Assembly: GCA_036345935.2 (NCBI GenBank)
Contig: JADWOT020001880.1
Span: forward strand, 62,001 to 126,000
Direction: 5' to 3'
DNA from: Taenia hydatigena
Taxonomy: Eukaryota > Platyhelminthes > Cestoda > Cyclophyllidea > Taeniidae
Length of the DNA stretch: 64,000 nucleotides
Shown here: positions 13,472 through 23,929 of the stretch, in pieces
How the letters are laid out: each line of letters starts with the position of its first letter
Position numbering within the stretch: the stretch's first letter is position 1
The notes under the pieces: generated by a model
What the model was told of the DNA's origin: nothing
The model's database searches: none
The model's input: the letters and a program-made list of their open reading frames with translations, nothing else
Position numbers and translations under genes: made by a program

Positions 13472-14980
13472 GTTTCCAACTTTAAAGTGAAAGATCTTTT
13501 GGACCCCTCGATCCTTAACAACAACAGCTGGCAGCGCTACATGCGAACCGTATTGTCTGCCAAATTTCCATAGCACCCTTAACGTACTGCCTTGCTCGCA
13601 TGCATTTGAACCTCAAGCTTTGTACTCTTGTCATCGATTTCCATCTATCGGTTACCACGAGTTGAAGCTGGACTCACTTGCTGTCCTTTGAAGCTGCCCC
13701 TACCAGCGGCCACAGTGGCACAAATGACGCGCTTACTGTAGAAGAAGCTCTACATCATTCCTTCACGCTCACTTTTTTTTCCTACTCGCAAATCGGTCAG
13801 AGTTGGCATATTAAAATTTTCGCACAATGCTTCTCATCAGTGACATCGCTGCTTTCGACCATCGTAAAGTCGTCCCAACGTCCATGCATTCACAACCAGC
13901 CGAGTCAATCAGCGGAGTTGGTGTCAAACAGAACACAATCTCACTTGACCCAAGTAAATGTGATGATAACATCTAGTTACGTGCAGATGCACGTGTTCTG
14001 ATTCCAATCGTTTTAATTTTACAGGTGCACCAAATACGAAATGTACACTTGTATCCAAGGGAGGGACAAACTCGCATCCTTATCGACTTTGCCATCAACC
14101 ACGCAACAACAAGCATCACCTTTTTTCACAAAAGGCGGAAGCGATGGTCTCCGTTCTGGCTAAATCTCCAGTAATTTCACGATCTACTTCCCTCCTAAGC
14201 AGTCGCTACAAAGCAATGACGAAGGCAAACAAACCCAAGTGAATACTTCGCCACCAAATAAGCTGAGCATTGATAAGACCACTTCAACCAAATCAAATAT
14301 CTAAGGGCAGTGCCTGTATTTCACACACGCATTCCAAAACCGACTAGACCTTCAAAGTCTGCACTACAACAGATATCCTGCATCAGCACCCTTATCTCAA
14401 AAGCAAGGTAGAAGCTCAGAGCAATCTCGAATCACCACTACGATGTCAAACTTACCAACACCGAACCTACTCCCGATTGGCACATCATCAAAGTTAAGTC
14501 AGCAGCTGCTACATCCACAGATGTCAACCACTTCCTGCACATTTCTCTTTGATTATAAAATGTTTCCGTCTCTAGCAACTTGCTGCCACTGTAAACTTCT
14601 ATGCACTGTCGACCACAGAACAACTTTAGGGTACGCCAGGCACTATCTGAGGCACAAAGACGAGGCAGACGCAGGGTTCTCTTTACTCCGTACCCATCTG
14701 GTGGGATAACGAAATGGCTTAACAAAAAACTACATCAACATTCATGAACGCGAGGAATCGGCAAATCGTATTAACTTGATGGGTACCCAGGTTGGTCAAG
14801 AATTAAGACGTTAACAGAAATTGCTTGATGGAAAGCTGTTATTGCGCACTGGTTGAGTGTCAACGATTGAGACGTCAAAATTGATCATACTTTTAACTCT
14901 TCTTCCAGGTGAAGATATGGTTCCAAAATCATCGCTACAAACAAAGAGAGCAGGCAGAAAAGTGTCTGGCAATGAAGCTC
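13472..14980 (+). pseudogene. H2: NK2-like homeobox pseudogene, cut in exon 3
   Basis: Three exons align with the intact gene. Exon 1 is about 13,472-13,549: the start codon position reads GTT, but the NF.VKDLLD-like peptide is still visible. Exon 2 is 14,025-14,790, with the acceptor ACAG and donor CAG/GT kept. Its homeodomain first half starts well (RRRVLFTPY) and then changes frame, with NYINIHEREE..NRINL in another frame. Exon 3 starts at 14,909 and keeps VKIWFQNHRYK, including Trp48, Phe49, Asn51 and Tyr54. At about 14,980, a few codons later, the sequence switches to DNA shared with about 43,090. The missing start, frameshift and truncated end make it a pseudogene that still shows the ancestral three-exon plan. 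Confidence 0.85.
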
Positions 14981-15540
14981 ATTTGCGTTTTCCACGTGAT
15001 TTCTGCAGTCGTAAGGGAATACTGAATAGGTGCAGCTAAAAGTGGTATTCACTAAGTATCTCTCTCACTCAGTTAAATTTCCTGCTGTATGAAGGCAACT
15101 TTTGCTAACCTTACAACTAAGAATCCTCGCATGCACTCATGCCTGCGTCCAAGTCAGGGCGAACGGCTCTTTCAATCTCTTGACAATCTTATTTTTAGCA
15201 GCATACTTATTAGCGATTTCAGTAGTGGATTACAAATAGGTGCAGCTACGCGAATTTCGCTCTTTTGTGGAGTTTTATGTTATCATTGACTATCCGACGA
15301 GACTGTAGGTTCATATAACTGACGCGAGAGATTTCCTGCTTCTGATTACTTTTAAGTAGTGCTTTAAGGCTGGAATTATGTATGCCATTCTTTAAAGTTG
15401 CGAAACTCATTCTTACACTGTTTATGTCATTGAAATAATTTCTGCCCTGATTTTAACCAGTAGGCCGCTATAGGCAGGTGCTTGTCATTACCCAAGAAAT
15501 GTGCATACTACTTGTCTTGACTTAAAAAAAAAGTCCACAA
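14980..15540 (+). repeat. Segment shared with 43,090-43,430
   Basis: From GCTCATTTGCGTTTT onward the sequence parallels the copy B upstream region (GTCGTAAGGG, then CACTAAGT.TCTCTCTCACTCAG, then the GGTTACAAATAGGTGCAGCTAC-type stretch). It forms the 5' edge of both RyR 3' copies. In copy A it continues for about 720 more bases that copy B lacks. Confidence 0.7.
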
Positions 15541-15559
15541 ACGCTGGAGCATGAAAGCT

Positions 15560-16021
15560 TAGAGGAGCCCATGGTCGTGGAACACACGCCCATTTCAACC
15601 TCCACGTTCCTCATCTCGATTTTTGCGCGCAACTTTTATTGATTCAAATTAGATGCTCTCATCCCTAATCCCTTCTACAGGATAAATTTTAGTTCCCTTT
15701 TCCACACTAAATATCATTCCTGTTCCAAGTTCTACTAACTAGCCTAGGGTTTCCATCACTAGATTGAAAAATAAGGGACCACCGCAGAAGGAGCGGCAGA
15801 GGAGGCTGCATTTGGCGCCTTTTTTGTCGCATCAATCACTTACACCGTATCCAGCACCACAGACTCCCTCCAAGACACGGGAGTCGACATTGACTAGAGG
15901 GGGAAGAGGAGTGGATTACATTAGCTGAACGGCCTCTTATTTGGGTCCACTGCTGCAGATACTCGTTAATGCTCACTTAATCCTCTCCATGGACATGCTT
16001 GTTGCTTACTACATTTTGAAG
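15560..16021 (+). pseudogene. RyR copy A: exons for the first membrane segments, degraded
   Basis: About 15,560-15,720 translates with the ARNFY landmark of the RyR stretch entering the first transmembrane helix, followed by a stop and then an FYRINF-like hydrophobic run. About 15,850-16,021 ends in a helix with YYILK directly before a GTGAGC donor. Known RyRs have YNCLK at this place, before the VPLVIFKREKE exon. Stops interrupt both pieces. The match rests on landmark residues and exon order rather than continuous similarity, so this part is less certain than the exons that follow. Confidence 0.65.
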
Positions 16022-16091
16022 GTGAGCTACCTAACAGTCGAAGCCTCAACTGTTTTCTCAAGCCTTAATGGATCTCACTCTATGCTGCCAG

Positions 16092-16472
16092 GTTCCTCTC
16101 GTTACATTCAAGCGGGAGAAAGAAATGTCTTGATTGCTCAAATTCAAAGGCAAATGGATAGCTAAACAGCCTTCTGACGAAGGGCTAAGAGCTCAGTGGG
16201 ACAAACAGGTTCTTTCTACTCCCAGCTCCCCTCACATGTACTGGGATAATTCCTTTAAGGAGGTCCTTAAGAAGTATCAGGAGCAGTACGGCCAACAGCA
16301 GATAAAGCGACTTCTTGGAATGCGAACTGGCAACTACAAGGGAGACAGCAGTAGAACCACTTTAAGTTGATGTTCTGAGGAGGCCTCAAACAGTTGGTTC
16401 TATCCAACGTGGCTTCAAGGGATGGATCTACAGCACCTGCCTTGGAAGTCTGGTGTCATCTTCACGGATAAT
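16092..16472 (+). pseudogene. RyR copy A: cytosolic linker exon with stops
   Basis: The exon starts after TGCTGCCAG with VPLVTFKREKEMS. It then has a TGA, then LLKFKGKWIAKQPSDEGL, AQWDKQVLSTP, MYWDNSFKEVLKKY and QQIKRLLGM, a second TGA, and finally WLQGMDLQHLPWKSGVIFTD. This is the RyR segment between membrane helices (family pattern EFDGLYITEQPGDD, then WDKFV, then GVIFTDN). The exon end after DN matches the family, where SFLYL follows. Two in-frame stops make it non-functional, but outside them it is better preserved than its copy B partner at 43,471. Confidence 0.9.
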
Positions 16473-16545
16473 GTTGGTTTCAAGTGATCTCAAGATCGGC
16501 CTATACTAAGGGGACAATCCTCACGCATTTTTGTTTTCCATCTAG

Positions 16546-16692
16546 TCGTTCCTATACCTTGCAGTCTACTTTATCGTTTCCTGGCTAAGAAATGCTAACT
16601 AATTCTTCTTTTCATACCACTTGATGGATGTGGCTATTTCCTTCAAAAAACTAGCCACCATTGTACAATCGGTTGCACACAATGGAAAACAA
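16546..16692 (+). pseudogene. RyR copy A: S4-region exon, stop and dead donor
   Basis: This 147-base exon has the same length as its partner at 43,897-44,043. It reads SFLYLAVYFIVSWLRNAN, a TAA stop, then [13 protein letters not shown] and ending HNGKQ. It corresponds to the RyR voltage-sensor-like helix (family HLLDIAMGVKTLRTILSSV, then THNGKQ). The splice donor that should follow is ATAGGT instead of GTAGGT. The intron then runs to about 17,755 and stops exactly where the next exon should start. Confidence 0.9.
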
Positions 16693-17760
16693 ATAGGTCA
16701 AACCTTACTGTATTCTGGTAACTCGGCGCATCACGCAATGGCCTGGTGTAGGTCATGTCTGACACCCTGTTCCGCTGACCTCCATCGCGTGGGGCGTGAC
16801 TAATTTGGTGGAATTCCAACTCTTTGAGGTGTTTGGCTGACTATCAGGCTTAATCTTTTCGATATGCAACTGATCATGAAAACAGTACATTCGCTTAACC
16901 AACGTGAATGTACACTCTCCACAGCCTTTTCAACCAACATTGGGTAGCCTTATTTCACATAAGTAGTCATTGACATAGGCAATTTCATTTTAGCAAAGGA
17001 GCCATTTTCAAATTACTGTTCATAAAAAATTATAACTGTTTAGAGCATTGTTAAGTCTCCCAGTGCGCCTGTCTACGAGATTTTAACCCAGCCATGCGTC
17101 GCTTTTTTGTCGCATGTAACCAAAGGCCGCGATATTTTGGCCTTTGGTCATTTGACAATGGTGGTTGCGACCACATTTGTGTTTTTTGACCTTTTCACCA
17201 TAGGTGTAATGGCCACGTGATACTCTGTCCGAGCCTAGTGCACCACTTTTACTAGGAAGTGAGTGTAGTAGATAGTGACTTAGGAATAACGTGAGTTTTC
17301 TGCCCAAAATTGGCTTATCAATCCGACGTGACTAAGTCATTACATGGTAATGCAAATCCAGCCATAGAAGTGTGACTTTGACTGACATGAGTTTGGTCGT
17401 TCGCTAGGCGCGAAGCTGATGAGATTGCAGGCCACGTGATTAGGGAGCCTAATGCATTGCAAAATGTCTGAGTTTGAGTCTTCAGCATTTGGAGCATAAC
17501 AGCGGTGGTCACAGGCTGGAATTGATGCTTCCATTGGCCGAGAGAGGTAGACTTCGGTCCGTAGACCTAAGGGAATTAATGTCAAGATAGCAAACGTCCT
17601 CAAAATCTGGTTCACATGTAACCCGTTGACAGGACGGAATGGCGATAGGCGATTAAGCAGCTGCCCACCACTACTTCTACCCTTCTGGACCTTTCGATGG
17701 ATTCCTGACTTGGATGGCTGTAAACGTAACAAACACCTGTCTGTTTCAGCTCGTATCAGT
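16693..17760 (+). repeat. RyR copy A intron, cut at its acceptor
   Basis: Parallels 44,044-45,101 over its whole length. Anchors are CAACATTGGGTAGCCTTATT, GGTGTAATGGCCACGTGA, GAGAGGTAGACTTCGGTCC and CTGTCTGTTTCAG. In copy B a pore exon follows. Here, only a few bases after the acceptor, the sequence changes to spacer DNA matching about 48,830. The junction therefore deleted everything from the pore exon to the mid-spacer. Confidence 0.8.
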
Positions 17761-17764
17761 TAGC

Positions 17765-18360
17765 AAAGAGGCCATTTACAGTTTCGCATTTGCTTCCGAT
17801 TATGTCGGGTGATTCTGTTCATCCCCAAATTATTAGTCCCTTCCAGAATATCTCTAATATTTCTGTTCAAAATTTGCTATTAAACTAGCAAAACTTGATA
17901 TCCACAATAAATGGTTATTAGTGGGAATATTGCTGCTTTATTCCTAATTTTCCTGTCTACTTTGCCATCAGGTACCAAAATTCGACCCACTGAGAAGGAA
18001 CCAAAGACCCAACAAACAAAATTAAATTTGCCTTAACTTGATTACCATGTCATAAATTTGGGGGCAAATTAATCTTTTTGTCTCGGAAATTTATAGCTTA
18101 AGTACAGCTTATTCTGATGACAGCTTGGTTAACTTGCATCTCTACAGCCTATTCATTGATGTGTACGTTTCGGCCTCAAGGATTATTCATTAGTACGACA
18201 GGGAAAAACAAAATTACAGTCAGTGAATGAGACGAAAATAAAAAATTTAAGGTAAAACCAAATCAGGCGTCAAAATACAGAGTCCTCTAGACCAGAGTAT
18301 AAAAAAATCACATAACCCGCTCCCCCTCAAAACAATCGGCACGACTAAAGACTTACAAAT
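17765..18360 (+). repeat. RyR/homeobox spacer repeat, copy c (3' half)
   Basis: Matches 48,830-49,860, with GTCGGGTGATT, TTTCTGTTCAAAATTTG and AATTTTCCTGTC in the same order. It lies between the cut RyR copy A and homeobox copy H3, keeping the unit order despite the deletion. Confidence 0.7.
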
Positions 18361-18363
18361 CCC

Positions 18364-18414
18364 ATTGGTCTGACCCGCAGTGCAGATTTTATTGGCTCTC
18401 ATAGTCTATAAATA
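18364..18414 (+). promoter_or_regulatory. H3 promoter: two inverted CCAAT boxes and a TATA box
   Basis: ATTGG at 18,364 and 18,391 and TATAAATA at 18,407 stand 56 to 106 bases upstream of the H3 ATG. Their order and spacing match the elements before H6. Core promoter function is inferred from motif and conservation. Confidence 0.65.
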
Positions 18415-18469
18415 TGGTAAGTAATTCAGTCAAAGAAACAGTGCAGAACTGTGTGATTACAGACTCATC

Positions 18470-19470
18470 ATGTCCAACTTTACAGTGGAAAGCCTTTTGG
18501 ACCTCCTCAGTCCAGAACAACTTTAAATTCTGGCATCGCTGCTGGCAAGCGGTATTGGCAATCCAATTATTTTATCACACCTATGATCCTTCTTGCTTGT
18601 ATACCCTGGTATCTTTAGCTTTTGTACTTTTATCACCACTTTCTATCCAGCTGAGTTGAAGATAAACTCATCTGCAATCCCAATTACCACGTATTTGCAT
18701 CCAGTCCAGCCTGCAGAATTGAGATCAAACAGACCGATCGCATATTCCGAATAGCAAACTCGACATGAATAAGCCCTTGACCCGTATAAGGTTGAGATAG
18801 TATCTACTTACATGCGACTGTACTTGTTCTCATTCCATTCGTTTTGCTCTTACAGGTGCATCTAATGCAGAACACCCAGTTGTACCCGAGGGAGGATCAA
18901 ACTCGGATCCTCAACAATCCACCTCATCGTCTTCGTTGTCTACCGTGCAACAGCAAGCACAACAAGAAACACCATCTCTGCTCTGCTCTGACTAAATCTC
19001 CTCTCCCTGTGCATTTGTCACAGAACATCGAAGAAGACGAACAACCCCAACTGTGTCCTTCGCCACCAAAACGGCAGAAAATCGATGAGGCTATCTCTAG
19101 TAAATCTGGCGCACTAGGGACAGCGCCTGTATTTCCTTTACACAAACCTTAATCGTTCAGCACTCCAAAGCCTGTACTACAACAACCATCCTGCGTTAAC
19201 TTGTCTTTGCCTACGAAGCAAGGTGGAAGCTCAGGACAACCCCAAACTGGCACTACTTTGCCGACCTTCCCAACACCGAACCCCCTCCTTTACGACACGC
19301 CGTCAAGGTTACGTCAACAGCTGCTTTAGCCAAAAGTGCAGCAGCCATTCCCAACGACAAGTGCGTCTCAACATTTCCGGCAAGCGTATTCTCAATTCTA
19401 AATTACCTTCTTCTCCAGCAGCTTGCTGCCAACATATCAATTCCTCACTCAAATTTCTTTACACGGCAAA
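18470..19470 (+). pseudogene. H3: NK2-like homeobox pseudogene, cut in exon 2
   Basis: Exon 1 (18,470-18,551) keeps its ATG, the family's exact 82-base length and MSNFTVESLLDLLSPEQL. It then has TAA where the intact copy has a glutamine codon. Exon 2 starts at 18,856 after TTACAG and opens in frame (GASNAEHPVVPEGGSN). It keeps the PPKRQKIDEA nuclear-localisation-like motif, but a small indel near 18,990 shifts the frame into stops. Near 19,470, before the homeodomain, the sequence changes to inverted homeobox DNA. No exon 3 is present. The copy cannot make a DNA-binding protein. Confidence 0.85.
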
Positions 19471-19514
19471 CAAGGAAGATCATATGTGTAATGAAATAAT
19501 TGGATTGACAATAC

Positions 19515-19596
19515 CGTTTGCTTGCAGCGTTGCTAGAAGTTGGAGCTGTTCTGGACTGAGGAAGCCCAAAAGGCTTTTCACTGTATTGTTGGACAT
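19515..19596 (-). pseudogene. H4: orphan exon 1 of an inverted homeobox copy
   Basis: Read on the minus strand, this 82-base exon starts with ATG at 19,596 and encodes MSNNTVKSLLGFLSPEQL followed by QLLATLQAN. It ends before a GTATTG donor, as in H6. It is fully open and retains its promoter, but nothing of exon 2 or 3 follows. Within about 45 bases the sequence becomes the truncated end of H3. The two copies thus meet tail to tail. Confidence 0.85.
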
Positions 19597-19650
19597 GATG
19601 AGTCTGTAATCACAAATTTCTGCACAGTTTCTTCGAATGAATTCCTTACC

Positions 19651-19703
19651 ATATTTATAGTCTATGAGAGCCGAATAAAATCTTCAATGCGGGTCAGGCC
19701 AAT
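19651..19703 (-). promoter_or_regulatory. H4 promoter remnant
   Basis: On the minus strand a TATAAATAT element (19,651-19,659) lies 55 bases before the ATG, and an ATTGG box lies at 19,699-19,703. The second ATTGG box of the family is interrupted by one extra base. It serves only an orphan first exon. Confidence 0.6.
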
Positions 19704-19719
19704 AAGATTCGTGCGTCTT

Positions 19720-20860
19720 TAGTCGTGCCGATTGTTTTGAAGGGGAGGTCGGACTATGTAATCAGTTAAGGATGAACACAATCATCCCGTCATAAACAGA
19801 GGCAAATGCAAAACTGTAAATGGCTTCTTCGCTAACCAAATCTCGTTTCAACTAAGAGCAGGTTTAAACATATATTGGGATTAATTTGGGGTAGCCCCAG
19901 ATCGGGCTCAAGGCCATGATGGTGTTTGATCGTAGGCCTGAAAATGCTACTGGTTTATTTGGAACTTTTTGAAGGTAACCCCTTTACTAATGGCGTCTTT
20001 AGGCTGAAAGTAAAGCCATCTTGGAGATTATGTCGAAGTAGTAGTCGTCCTGGTGGCTGAGCGTATGCAGGGCTGAATTTATTTCTATTTGTTCACATTT
20101 TATGGACATTAATGTATTTTTCGGGTTTTGTTTCCTCTGATCTTTCATTTACATGCTTTCCTGTATCACTCAATAGTTACTCCTGTTACTTCTCATCGCA
20201 AATGCGTCTAAATTCTGCTACTCAGTTCTACGTAGAGCAGCCTATTTACAGTAATGTTGAAATCGATCTCTGAAAATGCCTTTTAGGTCGAAATCATCAT
20301 CAACTCGTGGACCGAATAGGCGTCAATTCGCATTGTATTTTATAGCTTTTTTCATAAAACTTGACATCTTTTGGCTAAATGTGTTTAATCAGCTCTATTT
20401 TGATCTGTGAAGGTGCTATAGAACTGCAACTCCCAACTGTGGCACCACGACCTTTCTTTTTTTCTGGATGTAGTATTTGCTATGGATAAGGTAATGGAGT
20501 GCCACAACTTGACCCATCCAACGAATAGCTATGCTCTAATCATAACTTGCGGACTTCTAATTTTTAGTTCGTGAGGGTGGAAGCCAGCACTCACATCAGC
20601 CTTCCTAGGTGGTAACCCTGACACCCTACCAGGTGCTGAAACCGACCTTAAGCTTTAGCCAGATTCCAATAAAAAGAAAAACATTCCACCAAGATTAAGT
20701 GGTGAGTGGATCTTCCCAAATGAGAGGCGTAACATAGACGAACAATAAAAAATGAAGTAAAGGAGAGAAGAAAGGCGAGGAGCCAACTCGAAAAAATGCA
20801 AGGCATTAAAGTATTGCTTTCTACACCAGTTTTAAATGCGAGAAGGTAAATTAAAATAGA
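19720..20860 (-). repeat. RyR/homeobox spacer repeat, copy d (inverted)
   Basis: The reverse complement matches about 47,690-49,850. Anchors include GGTTACCACCTAGGAAGG (read on minus) near 20,600, and GGCGTCTTTAGGCTGAAAG on plus near 19,993, whose complement occurs near 48,580. Confidence 0.7.
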
Positions 20861-20913
20861 GTTGTCTTTAAAGGCGGCATCTGAAGTTCTGGGTTCGAAG
20901 ACATCTCTCGCTG

Positions 20914-21014
20914 CTGCCTTGCCTGCAACTCCTCTTCAAACTGCTTGCAGAAACAGTTTCCGATGAGAAGAAGTTTGGGCAGCGTTGCTAATAGAGCTCC
21001 CACAATCAAGACAC
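20914..21014 (-). pseudogene. Inverted RyR last exon with stops
   Basis: On the minus strand it follows CTTTAG and aligns with the last RyR exon at 47,571-47,672. It is one base short. It has TGA and TAG early in frame, while IGNCFCKQFEEELQ is visible in a shifted frame. The normal terminal TAG has become CAG. It is the C-terminal tail exon of an inverted, dead RyR copy. Confidence 0.85.
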
Positions 21015-21468
21015 CTAAAGAACACGAAAAAATTCCAAAGACCATTAATCGTATCAGAACAACTGCTCTCAAATGAATCATGTCACGCTCAATCGTTAAA
21101 CATGATATTGACTCACAGGGGATGACAACTAATTGTCGTACGACTTGACGTCATGTCAGCACGGCAGTATCCACGACTTAAGCCTGAAAAGTCTACAACT
21201 CTGAGCCATCATCAATCACAAAATTCAAGACCTGAGCAACGATGATTGTTTTCGCAGTCAGTTATCAGACTATCCATTCTGAGGCTTTTGCACACCTCAG
21301 CGTTCTAATTCAGTTCTGTCTGCCGCTTCGCCGTCCTGTGATGTGCAGAATCGGACACCGAGTTCATGGCGCAGCGGTCAGAGGTCATGCGAATCACAGC
21401 AGCAAATCCATCACCTCTAGCGTAAAAAAGAGTTCACATAAATAACAGCATGGTTTGTGTAAACTCAC

Positions 21469-21520
21469 CTGACCGGTGAATTTGGTGTCGGGTTTGTTGA
21501 TTATATGCATGAGGAAGTAG
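21469..21520 (-). pseudogene. Inverted RyR penultimate exon
   Basis: This is a 52-base exon on the minus strand, the same length as at 47,082 and 23,324. It follows TTTGCAG, encodes [17 protein letters not shown] and ends before GTGAGT. The family pattern is FFLMYLINKDETEHTGQ. The exon and both splice sites look intact, unlike its neighbours. Confidence 0.85.
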
Positions 21521-21974
21521 CTGCAAACGGCAGATGTGTCTGCATTAATTAAGGGGCATAGACCACAACGCGTACCCATCCATGCGTCACATAACCTCAG
21601 GTGGTGAGAGGATTAACTGTGCGGTCAAAAATGAAACATCAATTCAGAACCCATGTTATTAGCATATAATCAAACGCACATCGAATGATGAGAATACGAG
21701 ACCAATAATACTTCAGAGAACACAACAATCGCTGTCAAGCGCTGCCCCGATTCCCCGTACCCTCCTTCTATAATTTTGATGACAATCAAACTGAGAGGAG
21801 GACTGAGGGTTCCTCTATTCATAAAGTAAACAAACCGGTCACTAGTCACGATAACATGAAGCTTAGACGGATTAGACTGAGGAAAACGGTTTGACCCTTG
21901 CGTGTTGGGGACCGTGCGTTCGGTCGAATCGGCTAAGCCTTGATTTGTCTGCCCATGGAACCGAATAAACGTGC

Positions 21975-22140
21975 AAGCGATTACCGAAATTGTGTATGCG
22001 TTTAATGTGTTTATCAAAGCCATGTTTAGTGGCATCCAAGTGCTCCTTCCCGGTGCCACAGATAAAGCACTTGGACCACAAGTCCACCCCCACATGCTCT
22101 AACTGGTTTCGCAGGTCGCCAAGGTAGTCGATGATGAGAC
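21975..22140 (-). pseudogene. Inverted RyR exon for the C-terminal zinc domain
   Basis: The minus strand encodes GLIIDYLGDLRNQLEHVG, then CFICGTG and HGFDKHIKRIH. The family pattern is [20 protein letters not shown], then CFICGIG and H.(4)H. The two Cys and two His of the zinc site are kept. The acceptor dinucleotide reads TG instead of AG, and the NYM/GTAGGT donor end is changed. This makes it a dead copy of the exon at 46,465-46,630. Confidence 0.85.
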
Positions 22141-22800
22141 CAGCAAAAAGCAAGGAAAAAAAATTGCACATTCAATTTGAAAATCTGTTTATAATCAGAA
22201 GCTTCGAACACCACCTAGCACTATTGCCATTTCCACAAACTAATTTGCGTGGGTCCGGTCGTCGACCTCGTCGATTGCCGGTGATGACTACCAGTCCTTC
22301 CATGCGTCCACCAAGGTTCTGTCTAAACTTATTCACGTCTTATTAATATAATCAAAAATCCCTGCTTCGTCTAACAGAAGGAGGGACTCGAATGTCGGCG
22401 GGCAAATGCAGGCAATTATCTCGGCGGCCAGCAGACCTATCCCTCAAGGGAGGGCGGCGGCTCGGACACCGCATCCATTTTAGCGTGTCTGTCTGAAATC
22501 AATCAGCAAAACCAATGCATTAAGTAGGTTTCGATGAGTGCTAATCCTTTAACTGAATGGCACCAGGACAGCTGCTAGACACGCTCACAGTATCAATGGC
22601 CCTACCGAATGGCGATTAACCATGACAAGGCATCGTGTCTTTACCCGAAAAGAATCGCTTCAAGTTAGCCAAGAGGTCCGATTCGTGTACAGTTTGTTCT
22701 GGTAAGTAGAAGTGTGCCAGGTGCGACTATTAGGTTTAACCAAAAACAATAAAGCGTAGCCAGAGCATAACTTGGCAATCTGTGTCGCCTTGCATGAAAC
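22141..22800 (-). repeat. Inverted copy of a RyR intron
   Basis: The reverse complement follows the intron at about 45,840-46,464. Shared stretches include GTGTCCGAG followed by GCC, GGTCTG.TGGCCGCCG, and AATCGCCATTCGGTA, all collinear. The match fades near 22,800, marking the end of the inverted segment. I see nothing recognisable from there to about 23,150. Confidence 0.7.
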
Positions 22801-23323
22801 AACTCATGCATTCCTGCCCTAATCATCTCGGTCCACACCTTTCGCCAGGTTCGGACCGAGTCAATAACTAATCGGTGTTCATTTTGGCTCGCATCCATTC
22901 CCACAGCATAACCTGCTTCACATGCAAACATTTAATTGACTCAAACGAAAATGCCTTATTTATAAACCAACCACTGTCCAATCTTCATGAAACTGACATA
23001 ATTCGGTTGTGTATGGCATTAGGTATAGCTTAATGTACAGAGACCCTTAGCTCTTTTTCCGATCTCGTTTTCACCAGAGTTACGGGAGGAGAGCGGGGGG
23101 GCAAAAGGGGTAGAACTTAACATCTATTGTTGCGCACTCTGAAGTACCATTGATCCTGTATTCTTATCATTCTATGCCAAATATGCGGGTTCGTTTTATT
23201 TTTGTTTGATTTTATATTTGATCACAGCCAATTCTCTCACCCTTGGAGGTCATGTGACACATGGAGGGGCACGCGCTACGCTCCACGTCCACCAAGTTAT
23301 GCAGATTCAGCTACCTTTTGTGG

Positions 23324-23375
23324 GTGCCTCCTCATGCAATTCATCAACAAACCCGACACCGAAACTACCGGTCAG
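23324..23375 (+). pseudogene. RyR penultimate exon, acceptor lost
   Basis: A plus-strand exon of 52 bases, encoding CLLMQFINKPDTETTGQ before a GTGAGT donor. The acceptor AG is GG. About 23,150-23,770 matches 46,930-47,510, but the last exon and most of the spacer are missing. The sequence moves straight to the homeobox copy H5. Confidence 0.85.
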
Positions 23376-23929
23376 GTGAGTTCACACATACAATGCTTTC
23401 ATTTTTGCGTGTTATTTTTCACTGAGCCAGAGGTGTTGTATTTGTTGCTGTGATTCGCATGACACTGACCGCTGTGCCATGAACTCGGAGGTGACCAATT
23501 CTGCGTGTTACAGAATAGCGAAGCCACAGGCTGACCTGATTTCGGATGTTAAATTGCGCAAAACCTACAGGATGGATAGTCTAATAACGAGCTGTGAAAA
23601 TCATCATCATTGCTCAGGCCTCGAATTTTGTGGCAGATGAATGCTCGGAGCTGCAGACGACTTTTTAAGCTTAAGTCGTGGGTACCACTGTGCTAACATG
23701 AAACTAAGTCGTACAAGGATTGGTTGTTTTTTCTTCATGGGTCAGACTCATGTCAAACGATTAAGCATGACATGACCTCGTCGAGAGAAGTTGGTTCAAC
23801 AAGGCTTAGGCCGTCGAATCTTATTAATGTGATCCATAAAAAGAGGTTGTATTGGCTCCTGTAATTTATAAGAAAGACAAGTAATTTAGTCAAGGGAACG
23901 GCACAAAACTGTGTAGTTACGACTTCATA

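Noticed and set aside
22665..22931. 88-codon minus-strand frame
   Set aside because: It overlaps the edge of the inverted RyR intron. The matching part of copy B is non-coding, so conservation does not support it.
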